From positions 13,554,001 through 13,618,000 of the forward strand of contig CM034412.1 of the NCBI GenBank assembly GCA_019925095.2: a stretch of DNA of 64,000 nucleotides. Direction: 5' to 3'. Below the pieces are notes generated by a model. The model was given only the letters and a program-made list of their open reading frames with translations. It had not been told where the DNA came from and did no database searches. Shown here in pieces: positions 44,050 through 55,200 of this stretch. The stretch comes from Dendrolimus kikuchii (Eukaryota; Arthropoda; Insecta; Lepidoptera; Lasiocampidae). The position numbers were made by a program, and so were the translations under genes. How positions within the stretch are numbered: the stretch's first letter is position 1; every line of letters starts with the position of its first letter.

Positions 44050-44515
44050 ATAAATATAACTAGACTTACAAAATAACAAACTATAAGTAAAAAATAGACT
44101 CCAGGTCGCTGTCGGCGGGGAGAGTGCCCAAAATGCTGGCCGCATTTCCACGTTGGATGGCAACGCTGATGCGTTGCCCTAGGTGCAGGCCAGCCTTTTG
44201 GTCACGCGAGACCTCAATTAGACGCGTTGAGAGGTGTCGATAGAGGTGATGAGCTCCAGGCCCTCACGGCCCCAGGGTTTCAATCCCGAAAGCCACAAAT
44301 ATGTACCCATTACTGATGGACACATATTTGCGGCGTTTCAGGGCCTCCTGGGTTGCGACAGCGGCCCCGGCTGTCACGGTTGTAACTAAGAAATGGGAAG
44401 CCGCCAAAGTATCAACACAAGTTGCGTCCCATACTAAGGGGCGTCCCATCTTCCATGACAACAACGACATTCCATCTGGTCTATATAACTGTATGATTAT
44501 TATTAAATTATAAAT
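44050..44515 (-). pseudogene. LINE ORF C-terminus (GRPLVWD / GQRIS family), copy 3
   Basis: The minus frame gives MGRPLVWDATCVDTLAASHF, RRKYVSISNGYIFVAFGIET LGP. After a frame change it continues into the segment homologous to 39760-40055 (tail with QRVxxRxxVTKRLACT). The GRPLVWD.TC.DTLA.SH and IETLGP motifs belong to the C-terminal domain of a LINE protein group found in many invertebrates. Confidence 0.7.
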
Positions 44516-44627
44516 ATACATTTAAAGAGTAGAATAAAGTATGCAAGAGAGTTGAGTACAATATATGAATGGCTGAGTGGCTGAATTCATAGTTGTTCTG
44601 ATTGTAGTAGTTTTTTCAGGGTTTTCA

Positions 44628-44762
44628 GCCTCCTATATCCCGCATTCCGTCCGACGCCTAGTTGCTAATCGCGCCAGCTATGGGCGTCGGCGGTATGCGG
44701 GGCGCAGAGTGTAGATGTGCTCCGGCGGGCGGGTCAGGGGGGTGCTCTCTGTCCGCAACAGG
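44628..44762 (-). repeat. GC-rich 140-bp dispersed repeat, copy 3
   Basis: TATATCCCGCATTCCGTCCG ... CTCCGGCGGGCGGGTCAGGG, the reverse complement of 10245-10390. Confidence 0.65.
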
Positions 44763-44934
44763 TAGTGTTTCCAAATCTGGCTACCTCGTTCACCCGAAGT
44801 GTCGATCATAGTCTTAATGCCCTATCATTTAGAATCGACATAGTATATCTGTTCTTCTATGCCTGTGGGTGTACTATACGCAACGAGCCATTAACGCCCT
44901 GCAAATACAATATAATAATGTTTTCAGAATGCTG

Positions 44935-47900
44935 TTGATTATTATTTACATATATATTTTATTTCCAAATTTTTTACATTTTTCTTATAAAAAATACAAA
45001 TTTATTTATAAAAAAAATATAAAAAACTGATCTTCGCCGGCAGTGGGGCCTAGGGTCCAGGCTACCGGTGGTTAAGGCTCCAGACACAGGAATCTCCTCA
45101 CAATACGGGCCGTGTCCAACAGAGCTGCCTTCTGCATCCGACCCTTCAACCAGATACCAAGCGAGAGCCTTTCAAGGTGGCGATCAAGGCTCTTCGCTAT
45201 TAGTCCATTCACTGACACCACTATCGGTACTATGATTGTAGAGTCCAGGTTCCACATAGCGGTAACCTCGTGAGCAAGATCAATATACTTTATTTGTTTA
45301 TCTTTCTCGGCATTCACGAGGTTACCATCATGGGGAATCGCGACATCTACAATTATAGCACGTCTCGCAGACCGATCAACTATCACAATATCAGGCTTGT
45401 TAGCAACAATAGTCCTGTCAGTGATAATTGATCGGTCCCAGTAGAGCAGATATTGACCATTGTCAAGAACTGGCTCGGGCTTGTATTGGTAATAAGGTAC
45501 CTCCGACAAGACAAGTCCGTATTTAAGAGCAAGTTGCTGGTGGATGATCCTGGCTACAAGGTTGTGCCTGTGCAAGTACTCGCTGTTAGCAAGACGAGAA
45601 CAACCGGAAGTAACATGTCTGAGAGACTCACCAGGGCGGTGACACGCCCGACATATGTCAAGCGTGCCGTCCTTCAGAATGTACTTCCGGTAGTTGTTCG
45701 TTTTGATAACCTCGTCCATAATTGCACAGACAAACCCTTCGGTTTCCCCAAATAGGTCACCGAAACGTAGCCAGTTCACCGACGCTGGTAGGTCCACATC
45801 AGGCCCTGTTAGAGCCTGATAGAACCTGCCATGCAGCTCCTTGCTCTTCCATACGTCCATACGATCAGAGGCACTCATTACCAACGGTCTCTGCCAGTTC
45901 TGTTTTGCTAGGGATAGCGGGGTGAACCCTTTGTCTACTGACACTACATCGTGATGCATACCCGCAGTCTCGCCGACTTTGAGAAAATATTCTCTGAGAT
46001 TGTACACCTCACGGTTGTGGAGGTCTTTGGTATTTAAAAACCCCCTACCTCCACACTTCCGTGGGATGTACAGTCTCATCACAGACGAACGTGGGTGGTG
46101 CATCCGATGTGTTGTCAGTAGACAACGAACCCGTCTATCCAGGGCGTCTAATTCAGTTTGAGTCCATCTTAGTATGCCAAAGGAGTATGCTAATGCTGGC
46201 ATAACCCAAGCGTTGAAGGCTCGAACCTTATTTCCACCTGAGAGAAGGCTCGTTAAGACCTTTCTCAGGCGGGAAAAGAAACGATCCTTCATCGCCTGCT
46301 TTACATCAGCATCAGGAATACCCAACGACTCTGACATACCAAGATACTTGTAGGTTTCACCTTCAGAAAGGGTCTTGAGGGATATATTTTCAGACAGTTG
46401 TAAATTTTCTGAATTTACAACTCTCCCTCGTTGTACATGCATGACGGCACACTTATCTACACCGAATTCCATACTAATGGAGTTGCTAAAGCTTTCAGTA
46501 ATCTTTAGCAACTGCAAAAGATCCGGCTTTTTCGATGCAAATAGTTTCACGTCATCCATGTACATAAGGTGTGATATAATCTCACCCCCTCTCCGAAGTT
46601 GAAAGCCTAACTTTGACTCCCTAAGTAGAGTACTTAGTGGATTCAAAGCTAGACAGAACCAAAGTGGACTCAAACTGTCACCCTGGAAAATGCCCCGCTT
46701 GATCCTTATTGGGTCGTGCAAAACAGAAAGATTCCCTCTGTCCCCTGGATGCCTAAGCACCGTGGTCCACTGCTCCATACATGAACTGAGGAAAGCACGG
46801 AGAGTTGCATTTACTTTATACAGCTCCAGGACTTTCTCCAGCCATGTATGGGGCACCGAATCATAGGCTTTTTTGTAGTCAATCCAGGCTACAGACAGAT
46901 TTTTTCTGTTTCGCCGTACCTGATGACTAATGGTCATATCGATGAGGAGGAGCTCCTTAGTACCACGGGACCCGTTCTTACATCCGTTTTGAGTATTGGC
47001 CAAAATGTTATTATTTGTCAAATGTTCTATTAATTTAGATCTCAAAACAGATGTAAGCAGCTTGTATATAGTTGGTAAACAAGTGATGGGTCTATAGTTT
47101 TTTGCCTCCGTGGTACTACCTGACTTATGGAGCAGATGAGTGACTCCAGTAGTCATAAAGGAAGGAAGCGAACCTATGTTTATAGCCTCCTGGAATTGGA
47201 CAGCCAAACAGGCATGCGAACTTTTGAACCATTTGATCCAAAAGTTGTGCAATCCGTCTGGTCCTGGACTTTTCCAGTTTTGAGCCATACGAATTGCACA
47301 ACTAATGTCAACTGGTTCCAGAGCCAACGGTTCCATTTCTGGAATCGTTTCACAAGCCTGCTCGACCATCCTAGTCCAGTCGCCTTCTCTGTGGGTGACA
47401 GGCACCGACCAAATATTACTCCAGAACGCTGTCATAGAGTCGATATCTGGCCAGTGACCGTCATCCACAGAAACACATGGCCGCTCCCATCCTCTATACA
47501 CTCTTTTTTGGTCTCTTTGGAAAAGGCGATTCAAGTTATAACGATCTGCTCGTTTTTTATACCGACGTAATCGATTGGCCCACGCACTAATTTTTTGTTT
47601 ATAAAAGTCAATGCGTTCTGTAACTCGAGCTAAATAGTCACTGGGATTACTGTCAGTCCCAGTGAAAGCCCGATTTACAAAACGCATGACTTTTGGCCTA
47701 GTGTTTCCGGCCCTAAAAGAAAGTAATTTGGCTATGAGGGTCCTGGCCTTACCAATACGACATTCGATTCTTTTCTGCCAGGCAGGCTGTCCATCACTAC
47801 GCCGTGGACTCTGTTCCAAATTTGGAAATTTGGTACCAGAGACACGACATACAGCAACAGCGCCACAGTATAGAATCGAATGTGTTTCGGCAAGATCTTT

Positions 47901-48062
47901 ACTAGCTCTAAAATATGGAGCTAGTAAAGAATCCAAGACCCCCATGATCAACAAGTTATGTTTGTGGGTGGGTAACCGTGGTAGACGTGGTCTACTTAAT
48001 ATAGGCATCATCTTATAGTCTTCAATCGCTTCTTCCAAAGCCCTCCTCATAAGCTCATTATC
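44935..48062 (-). mobile_element. R4/Dong-like LINE, near-complete
   Basis: It comprises the 992-codon ORF at 45072-48050 plus an A/T-rich 3' UTR down to about 44935, where the minus strand reads AAATAATAATCAAC. A TAA codon lies directly upstream of the ORF frame at ~48066, and unrelated Metulj-type sequence starts at 48105, so the element is 5'-truncated or has a very short leader. No target duplication was identified. Confidence 0.7.
45072..48050 (-). CDS. Intact reverse transcriptase/endonuclease ORF of an R4/Dong-like LINE (992 aa)
   Basis: This is a retrotransposon polyprotein that would copy its own RNA at a nicked chromosomal target. Landmarks in order: SPGPDG at ~261; NYRPITCLPTIYKLLTSVL at 318-336 (RT fingers); WIDYKKAYDSVPH at 389-401 with the motif-A Asp 391; GIFQGDSLSP at 453-462; YMDD at 497-500 with catalytic Asp 499 and 500; thumb YKYLGMSESLGIP near 567. 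A CCHC knuckle follows (C800, C803, H812, C817). Then comes a restriction-like endonuclease (KPDIVIVD at 885-892, AIIVDVAIP at 898-906). RT followed by CCHC and a C-terminal PD-(D/E)xK nuclease is the R2/R4/NeSL layout. The YMDD box and the lack of N-terminal zinc fingers point to R4/Dong, though the clade call is not certain. There is no stop or frameshift, so it may be recently active. Upstream in-frame codons run only 6 triplets to a TAA, so this ATG is the first possible start. Confidence 0.85.
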   Translation of the reverse strand: MRRALEEAIEDYKMMPILSRPRLPRLPTHKHNLLIMGVLDSLLAPYFRASKDLAETHSILYCGAVAVCRVSGTKFPNLEQSPRRSDGQPAWQKRIECRIGKARTLIAKLLSFRAGNTRPKVMRFVNRAFTGTDSNPSDYLARVTERIDFYKQKISAWANRLRRYKKRADRYNLNRLFQRDQKRVYRGWERPCVSVDDGHWPDIDSMTAFWSNIWSVPVTHREGDWTRMVEQACETIPEMEPLALEPVDISCAIRMAQNWKSPGPDGLHNFWIKWFKSSHACLAVQFQEAINIGSLPSFMTTGVTHLLHKSGSTTEAKNYRPITCLPTIYKLLTSVLRSKLIEHLTNNNILANTQNGCKNGSRGTKELLLIDMTISHQVRRNRKNLSVAWIDYKKAYDSVPHTWLEKVLELYKVNATLRAFLSSCMEQWTTVLRHPGDRGNLSVLHDPIRIKRGIFQGDSLSPLWFCLALNPLSTLLRESKLGFQLRRGGEIISHLMYMDDVKLFASKKPDLLQLLKITESFSNSISMEFGVDKCAVMHVQRGRVVNSENLQLSENISLKTLSEGETYKYLGMSESLGIPDADVKQAMKDRFFSRLRKVLTSLLSGGNKVRAFNAWVMPALAYSFGILRWTQTELDALDRRVRCLLTTHRMHHPRSSVMRLYIPRKCGGRGFLNTKDLHNREVYNLREYFLKVGETAGMHHDVVSVDKGFTPLSLAKQNWQRPLVMSASDRMDVWKSKELHGRFYQALTGPDVDLPASVNWLRFGDLFGETEGFVCAIMDEVIKTNNYRKYILKDGTLDICRACHRPGESLRHVTSGCSRLANSEYLHRHNLVARIIHQQLALKYGLVLSEVPYYQYKPEPVLDNGQYLLYWDRSIITDRTIVANKPDIVIVDRSARRAIIVDVAIPHDGNLVNAEKDKQIKYIDLAHEVTAMWNLDSTIIVPIVVSVNGLIAKSLDRHLERLSLGIWLKGRMQKAALLDTARIVRRFLCLEP

Positions 48063-48104
48063 TAGTTCTTAAAAAAAATAGATTTTTCTTCCAAAATATT
48101 AGAT

Positions 48105-48330
48105 AACTAGCTTCTGCCCGCGACGTCGTCCACGTGGAATTTGTTTTCAAAACCCCCCGATTACGAAACATTATTTCTTGGTGCTCCGCTCCTATTGGTC
48201 TTAGCGTGATAATATAGCCTATAGCCTTCCTCGATAAATGGGCTATCTAACACTGAAAGTATTTTTCAAATCAGAAGAGTCATTCCTGAGATTAGCGCGT
48301 TCAAACAAACAAACTCTTCAGATTGGTTCA
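48105..48330 (+). repeat. Metulj/RTE-type element
   Basis: ACTAGCTTCTGCCCGCGACG ... TAGCCTATAGCCTTCCTCGA TAAATGGGCTATC ... GAGATTAGCGCGTTCAAACA, a very common lepidopteran repeat form. Confidence 0.7.
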
Positions 48331-49189
48331 ACTAACACCAGGGTCTTTGTGCGTTATTTTATCACCCTGAATGAAATAAAGTATGCTATATACATAACAC
48401 TGCTCTAGCTAGGGTACCTATAATATCTAAAAAAAAACAAGGCACAGTTATAGACGCTCGCATAGGGCGCATAAAAGGCTCTTTACGGCACTGATGTGAC
48501 CCTATCATAACACAAATCAGCGTGGAATTCAAAAAGGGATATTAAAATAAAGCAAAAACATTATCATTAGTACTTTATTCAAAGAAAGTTAACACATATA
48601 CAAACACAGAACCAATAGATGAAAAAATACAAAAAAATACATCTCATAACACTAATGGCACGAACTATAAACAGTGGAATAGATGACCCGAGGCATTTAA
48701 GAAGAAAACTACTCAAAACAATAACTGAAATTATAAACTGCATTAATTAAAATAATATAGAACATACATACGTAAGTATATATGTTGGATGTATATCCGA
48801 ACTATTCTCAATTATGGCGTTAGAAGCATGTTAGAACGAGATGTATATATAATTGTACATATTTATAAGGGTGTCACTAGTTAAGACAGTGATACAGTCT
48901 TGCTTTTAAACTATATACAACATCAGTTAGTCTCATTTTAAAAACAAAGACCATAGAAATTACGCAATTTTAATTTAGTAGCATAATCAGAACTAAATTT
49001 GAAATTAGAACCACTTGTCAATTTTAACTTATGACCAGTCAGAAATATAAATTACATCATTTTGTTTCATTCACACTCGTGTAATACTGTATTATTTTAT
49101 ATGAATAAAATAACTGTTACTCAGTTTTTACTTTCGCAGTTTCTATAACTTTATTGTACTGCGAGTAGAAATTACAAGTAAATATATAG
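48331..49189. other. AT-rich intergenic, no gene seen
   Basis: Nothing recognised. Confidence 0.4.
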
Positions 49190-49295
49190 CTTTTTTTTAT
49201 TGCCTGAAGGAGGCAAACAGGAGCACGACCCACTTTTTGGAAGGTGATTACCGTCGCCTATGGACGTTTGCAACACCAGGGGCGTTGCCGTCAAT
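49190..49295 (-). mobile_element. Family J LINE 3' tail fragment
   Basis: TTTTTTATTGCCTGAAGGAG ... GTGATTACCGTCGCCTATGG ACGTTTGCAACACC: the shared LINE/SINE tail only. Confidence 0.65.
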
Positions 49296-50569
49296 AATAG
49301 GGGCCATAAAATATATAAGAAATAATAACACAGAAGAACTGCGTCACTGTATAAATATTTGAAGGAGATCCGGTGAGCTCCCTTTGTGTCTTTCCTATTA
49401 ATTGTGCTCAAAAATTTGCTTAGATTATATTAAAATTGAACCAAAGCGTAAACAGGTGCCAAGCCTTGGTTACCGGTGTCTATCGATAATAATAGGAAGA
49501 CGTAAGAGAAGAAAGACTTGCACCCTCTACAAATATAGGATTTAGGGACTTTTTATAGGGTTATATCTTTTCATTGTTATTTGTCACTTTCAGCATGTCT
49601 ATCATGCCTTAGGGTCACGTTATAATAAAATACTTAATACACTTTGGACGGAGTTATTCGAGATTTTGAGGTAAGAGTATTATGCAAAATTGAAAAGTTT
49701 ATAAATCATACACAACTAGATGTCGCCACAGTCACTATAATTCTCAAGGTGATCCTTTCTTTTCAATGACTAATGTGCTTTATTTTTTTTTTAATAATTA
49801 AAATATTGTGGTGTATCCACATCACTAGTCAGTAAGTTTATATTGTCTATGTTTTTGTTCTTCCTCTTTGTCTATGTGTCATGTCGGCCAGTCGTATTAT
49901 ATTGTATCTATTTTTAAAATTAAAATAAACAGTTTGAAGACAGTCAGTATATCAATTAATATTTATAATGTATCTCTCCCCATAACAATAAATAAAATTA
50001 AAATATACCAAAAATATGTGAACTTTAAATCTTTTGCATTTGTGTGTACACTTGTACGGCACTAGCTTTTGTCAGCGGATATCACTCATCGACGCAACAA
50101 CATGTACAACTTGACCAAAATGTCTAGAAATGAACTATTTTTTTTGCTCTCTGGCAACATTCTATTTTATCTGTAGCCAAGGTCAGTGAATCATAAACAA
50201 AGCGAATTTATCCATGTTATTTTAATTTCTTCGTCGATCCTCGTCTAAAATTAGCAAAAAAAAAAAACTAAATATACATATAATAATACAAAGTTTCACG
50301 TAAACAGTGATTTTTAAAGTTTACCAAAGATGTGTAGTGGGATTTGAAGCCAAAATCTTTTCGTTATAATCCGACGATGTTTACCAAAGGACAGCCGACA
50401 TGATAGCTTTGTAATGGTTAGTTTAGCTTCTTTTAATCAAACAATTAATTAACCATCACGAGGTGCTAAAACTCTTACTTACAAAATTATAGTCATTATT
50501 ATTAAAGTAAACATCATAGGTTATGTTGGCAAAATGCGTACGTCGTAACTAAAGAAACTTTTTTTTAAA
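49296..50569. other. AT-rich intergenic, no gene seen
   Basis: Long A and T runs, no recognised frame or repeat. Confidence 0.4.
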
Positions 50570-50806
50570 TTTTTATTGCAAGAGTTTAGCACTTGATGGA
50601 AAGCGGTTACCATCGCCTATGAACATTTTCAACACCAAAGGTGCTACATATGCGCTGCTGCTTTCTTAAGGGAGACTGTGTGTAGATGTGGTAGACATCC
50701 AGTCGGGCAAAGACCCTACCACCTGGCTGTGGGTTGTTTTGTCGCCGCTTACGACAGGCCGCCCAGCCGCAGGAAATTGTATTCTTTCTCCGTTCCTGCA
50801 CAGATA
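50570..50806 (-). repeat. Family S, copy 17, internal deletion
   Basis: Tail side TTATTGCAAGAGTTTAGCAC, head side CGTTCCTGCACAGATA. About 70 bp are missing after GGGAGACTG, where the body should read AACCTGGTCAC. Confidence 0.85.
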
Positions 50807-51309
50807 AAAATTGATACTTACACGAAGTTTGATGTCGTACTAAAAATCACTAGTAAGTATCGAAACTACTCTTGACCCAATATTCGAGTTGCTAGAGTTC
50901 AAACAAAGCGAAAGTGGCGCCCCTATTATTTTCTACTTTATTTTGCCGCCCTATAGTTTTACTAGAAGCCTATATCAAAGCACATAATAAACCGGCGAAA
51001 AGCGAGAGAAAACCTAAACCAGTGGCGCCATCTAGTCTTGTAGGATCTAGAATCATTTCAGAGCAATATTTTACGCTAGGCGATTGTCGTCATTAGTATT
51101 CATATTTCACAATTATTAATAATTTCATTTGACACTTAACTATTAATATAACAGAATAATATACTAACATTCAGCCTTTATCATAATTTTTATCATTAAA
51201 ATTATACAATATTCAAAATATTTATCATTTTTTGTGATTAATCTAATGTACACTATGTAACAAAAACCACGACGATGTCACGTCATGATATGCTTCTGAG
51301 AATTGATTT
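50807..51309. other. Intergenic, no gene seen
   Basis: Contains AGTGGCGCCCCTATT and CAGTGGCGCCATCTAGTC. Purpose unknown. Confidence 0.35.
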
Positions 51310-51530
51310 TGACAATTGACAACCCGATTGCAGCGCCACCTACGAGGTTTACTTCTAAATCTAAACCATTCGGGGACCTATTCAAACAGACACGATTTTT
51401 TAAAATCAAAATCCTGAAATCCGATTCCAGCGTCACCTATTGAATTTAAACCATCCAGAGAGCCATCGGTTTAGGAGTTCCGTGACATACACACATATAA
51501 AAAATTATATATATAAAGATTAACATAATA
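51310..51530 (+). repeat. Family G dispersed repeat, copy 7, degenerate
   Basis: GCAGCGCCACCTACGAGGTT ... TTCCAGCGTCACCTATTG ... ATTATATATATAAAGATTAA. Confidence 0.5.
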
Positions 51531-51889
51531 ATTTACAAGGAAACTCTTAATTTCACACATTAACAACACTGTACAGGAAGATATTAGAAAGACAGGAGAA
51601 ACTATACTATTCTTGGTAGCCCAGTACACCGATTGGTACTCCATATGTTATTCAAAAACATTAAGAAATTTCATTTCTTTTTTGTAGCCATACAATGATA
51701 TTAATAATATTACTGTATTCAATTTAAAAAAATAAGACTACTATCTGGTGTCAATTGATAGGCTGCCAATAATGGCAACAAACAACTTGAAAATTAAGAA
51801 AGAAATCAATTTCGAGTGAGAAATGAGCTCGGACATGTCAGACTAACACGACTGGTGTAAACACAACGTCAATCTATTAGTATCGTAAA

Positions 51890-51990
51890 AAAGAATATTT
51901 ACGAAGATGGATGTTTGTTGGATGGACGGATGTTGTACGCAAAAACTACTGAATGGATTTTAAGGAAACCTTACAAGATAGAGACAAACT
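51890..51990 (+). repeat. Metulj/RTE-type 3' fragment
   Basis: GGATGTTGTACGCAAAAACT ACTGAATGGATTTTAAGGAA resembles the priming-end cassette of these elements. Confidence 0.4.
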
Positions 51991-52009
51991 CACGGCCGTC
52001 ATTAATAAT

Positions 52010-52015
52010 TTTAAT
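52010..52015 (-). promoter_or_regulatory. Candidate polyadenylation signal of the clarin-like gene
   Basis: On the minus strand ATTAAA occurs about 70 nt after the TAA stop. Position fits a short 3' UTR; not proven. Confidence 0.35.
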
Positions 52016-52086
52016 AGTTTGATACACATCTCTACAAGAAATAACAGGGTTTTTGTTGCATAGTGTAATTCACTAGGTTTTAAATA

Positions 52087-52222
52087 TTAATAAAGCATGA
52101 TAGCTCCATTGACTTTCTCTTCTAGCGCAGGCGCGATAGTATCTACGTCTCTGCCATCCGACATGGCTACCAATATACAGACATCATTCACGAAAGCAGC
52201 TATCGTAGCTGCTACTACCAAC
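52087..52222 (-). CDS. Clarin-like gene, coding exon 4 (terminal)
   Basis: 136 bp including TAA. Acceptor TGTATTTTTCAG|GTTGGTAG. Encodes helix 4 (LVVAATIAAFVNDVCILVAM) and the C-tail ending GAIMLY. Confidence 0.87.
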
Positions 52223-55200
52223 CTGAAAAATACAAAAAATATTTCTTTTATTTATCTCCTTAGTTCAGCAGACAGACAGACGACCCACCGGATGGAAAGC
52301 GGTCATTTGCAACACCAAAGGTGCTACAAATGCGCTGCTGCTCTCTTAAGGGAGACTGGAACCTGGCCACAAATGCCAGAACACAACTCAAGATTATGGA
52401 GGCATAACTTTGACCAGGGGTAGCTGGCTGTACCTTGTTTTTCGCCTCTTATGACAGGCCATCCGGTCGCAAGAAATTCTGTCTCCGTTCCTGCATGGAT
52501 AAAATCATGAGGCTACTTCAAACCAGTAAATTCCGAAAATGAAATTTATAGAATTTTTGTCTATCTCATCACTTCACTTTCAGCATCACGTGAAAACTAC
52601 TGAACGGATTTAAATGAAACTTGATACAGAGCTAGCTTATATTCAGGCTACTTTATATCCTGATAAATGACATCATGTTTATGGGATAACCAAAAAGGTG
52701 AAGCTGCGGTCGCGTTGTTTTTGTACCGCTTTTTGAATTTATTAAAAGACATGTCACAGCAACACTAAAAAACTTTTCACCGGCAACACTAGCATCGTAT
52801 GTCTTACCAGAACGATATCCCCAAATCTGCCATGCCGTCCGAAGACCACGTGTTCGCCAGATCCTCGTCTGACATGACATTGTGCTGCAGCCTCAGGAAG
52901 TACTCCGTCAGCCAAACTGCTATCGCTCCCAGGCAGAAAAGCACTGAAACATCACAACGGACAGGCTCAACATAAGTTTATGAAGTGTGTATATTTCAAG
53001 CAACACACTCCCAAAGTTTGCTGCATTGCACTCTACACCACATTACTGTCACAAAAAGACTACACATTAGATTTTTTTTTATTTTTTATTGCAGGAGTTC
53101 AGCAGACAGGCAGACGGCCCACTTGATGGAAAGCGGTTACCATCGCCTATGGACATTAACAACACCAAAGGTGCTACAAATGCGCTGCTGCTCTCTTAAG
53201 GGAGACTGAAACCTGGTCACTAATGTCGGAATACAACTCAAGGTTGTTATGGCGACATGCTTTAGACCAGGGGTGGTAGCCATCCAGTCGGGCAAATGCC
53301 TTACCACCTGACTGTGGGTTGTTAAGTCGCCTCTTACGACAGGCCGCCCGGCCGCAGGAAATTGTATTCTTTTTCCGTTCTTGCACGGACTGTGCCAAAC
53401 CTAATGCCTATTCTTCGTCATCTAATTCCAGGACCAAAGCCACCCCCCTTACTTTGCCTAAGAAAACCTATACAGCCAAGCCAATATATACCAGACGCGG
53501 ACAATTACCGATCTAGCTAATATTAGAGCTGTGGAACTTCTCGACTCGAAGGGATTCCAAGGCTTCGACAGGCCAGTGTAACCTTTTGTGCAGACATAAC
53601 TAACTAAACTAACTAATAAAACTTAATACACATACTCAAACCAACGCGCATTAGGCACTAGATAGGACAATATATAAGTATACATATAAGTCCCACACTG
53701 CACATGCACTTCCTCACAACACCAGCATGTAACAGATACACTCTACATTAGTATAAGTTTAGTATTAAAACTAGAATAAATTAATATAATAAATTATTCG
53801 TAAGACACAAACACCTCAACATAAAAATCAATAAATTAATGTCACAAACAAGAACCAAAATAACTAATAAGCGTGTTAAATTAAAAAAAAAAAACTAGAA
53901 ATTAAGTTGTAATAAAGGCTACTGAACTCGAGTCCGTACAGTTGTTACTAATTTAAAAAAAAAACCTTTTGTGCATAGAAGTCCACCGGTTGTGACCCCC
54001 CCCCCCCCCCCCCATGTCACAAGCTAGCACACGCTGATATTCTGTGATCAAGATAATGACGCCAGCATGGCCCTAGCAAGGTATTGCAATGAAATAAATG
54101 TTAACTCACCGGCTAAAGTGTTCCCGGCCAACAGTGGTTTCGGTGAGCACCTTTTACGTGCCGCCGAGCCGAGTGCCGCCAGTACGCAGGCGCCGCCTGC
54201 GCATACGACTGCCGAGCCGAGCAACGCGGCTGTGCCACACCAGGCCCATCGACGCGCTGGATGTGTGCCCGATTTAACTGGAACATTACATATGGCGTGA
54301 CATTAGCATTGTGTCGTCCACAAATTTAATCAATAAATCAATTTATTTATTTGCTTAACAACATGGTACATATTATAGATACATACATACATAACTTCAC
54401 GCCAGTTCCCTTGTGGGGTAGGCACGAACAACGGAGCGCCATTTAGGCTTAGTCTTACACACCTCACGCATACTATAGATACATACATATATACATAACT
54501 TCATGCCAGCTCCCTTGCGGGGTAGGCACGAACAACAGAGCGCCATTTAGGCTTATTCTTACACACCTCGCTTGCTTCTTTGACATTCATAACTCTTGTC
54601 ATGCACGCTCGTCTGTTCTTAAGGCTCCTGACATCACCTTCTGCTAGTACACGATCAATTTGATCATGGAAGGTTATAGATGTTAGGACATATACAGAAT
54701 TAGGCGTACAAATTCAAAAATAGTAAATTTAATATTACATATCATTTTATTTACTAAATTATAATTTTTATGTCAGTGGTGTTTAATTTTATTATTGTCA
54801 TTAAAAAAATCATTCATATAATAACACTAGCTTCTGCCCGCGACTTCATTCGCGTGGAATAGTTACTTTGGGCTAACGTTAACTTTAACCCGCGACTTTC
54901 TTTACGTAGAAGGTATTGAAATAGCAGAATAGGGGGGGGGGGGGGCGGCACTGGTGTGGAGACCAGGTCTCCGTAACCGTAACGTAGGACGCCCTATAGC
55001 CTGGTGGACCGAAATCCGCGGAAGGTCGCCGGCAGGGGCTGGATGAGCATTTAGTAAAAAGCTGTTATTTTGACATTACAAACAGACACTTCAATTGTAT
55101 TTATCTGTATTACGTAAAAAAGTCGTGGTAGCGTGATGGCTAGCGCACTCGTCCTAACCTCAAAAGGTGCGGGTTCGCTCCTGGCCGGAACGCATGCACC

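Noticed and set aside
45453..48018. Several 60-147 codon plus frames within 45072-48050
   Set aside because: Antisense shadows of the R4-like LINE ORF.
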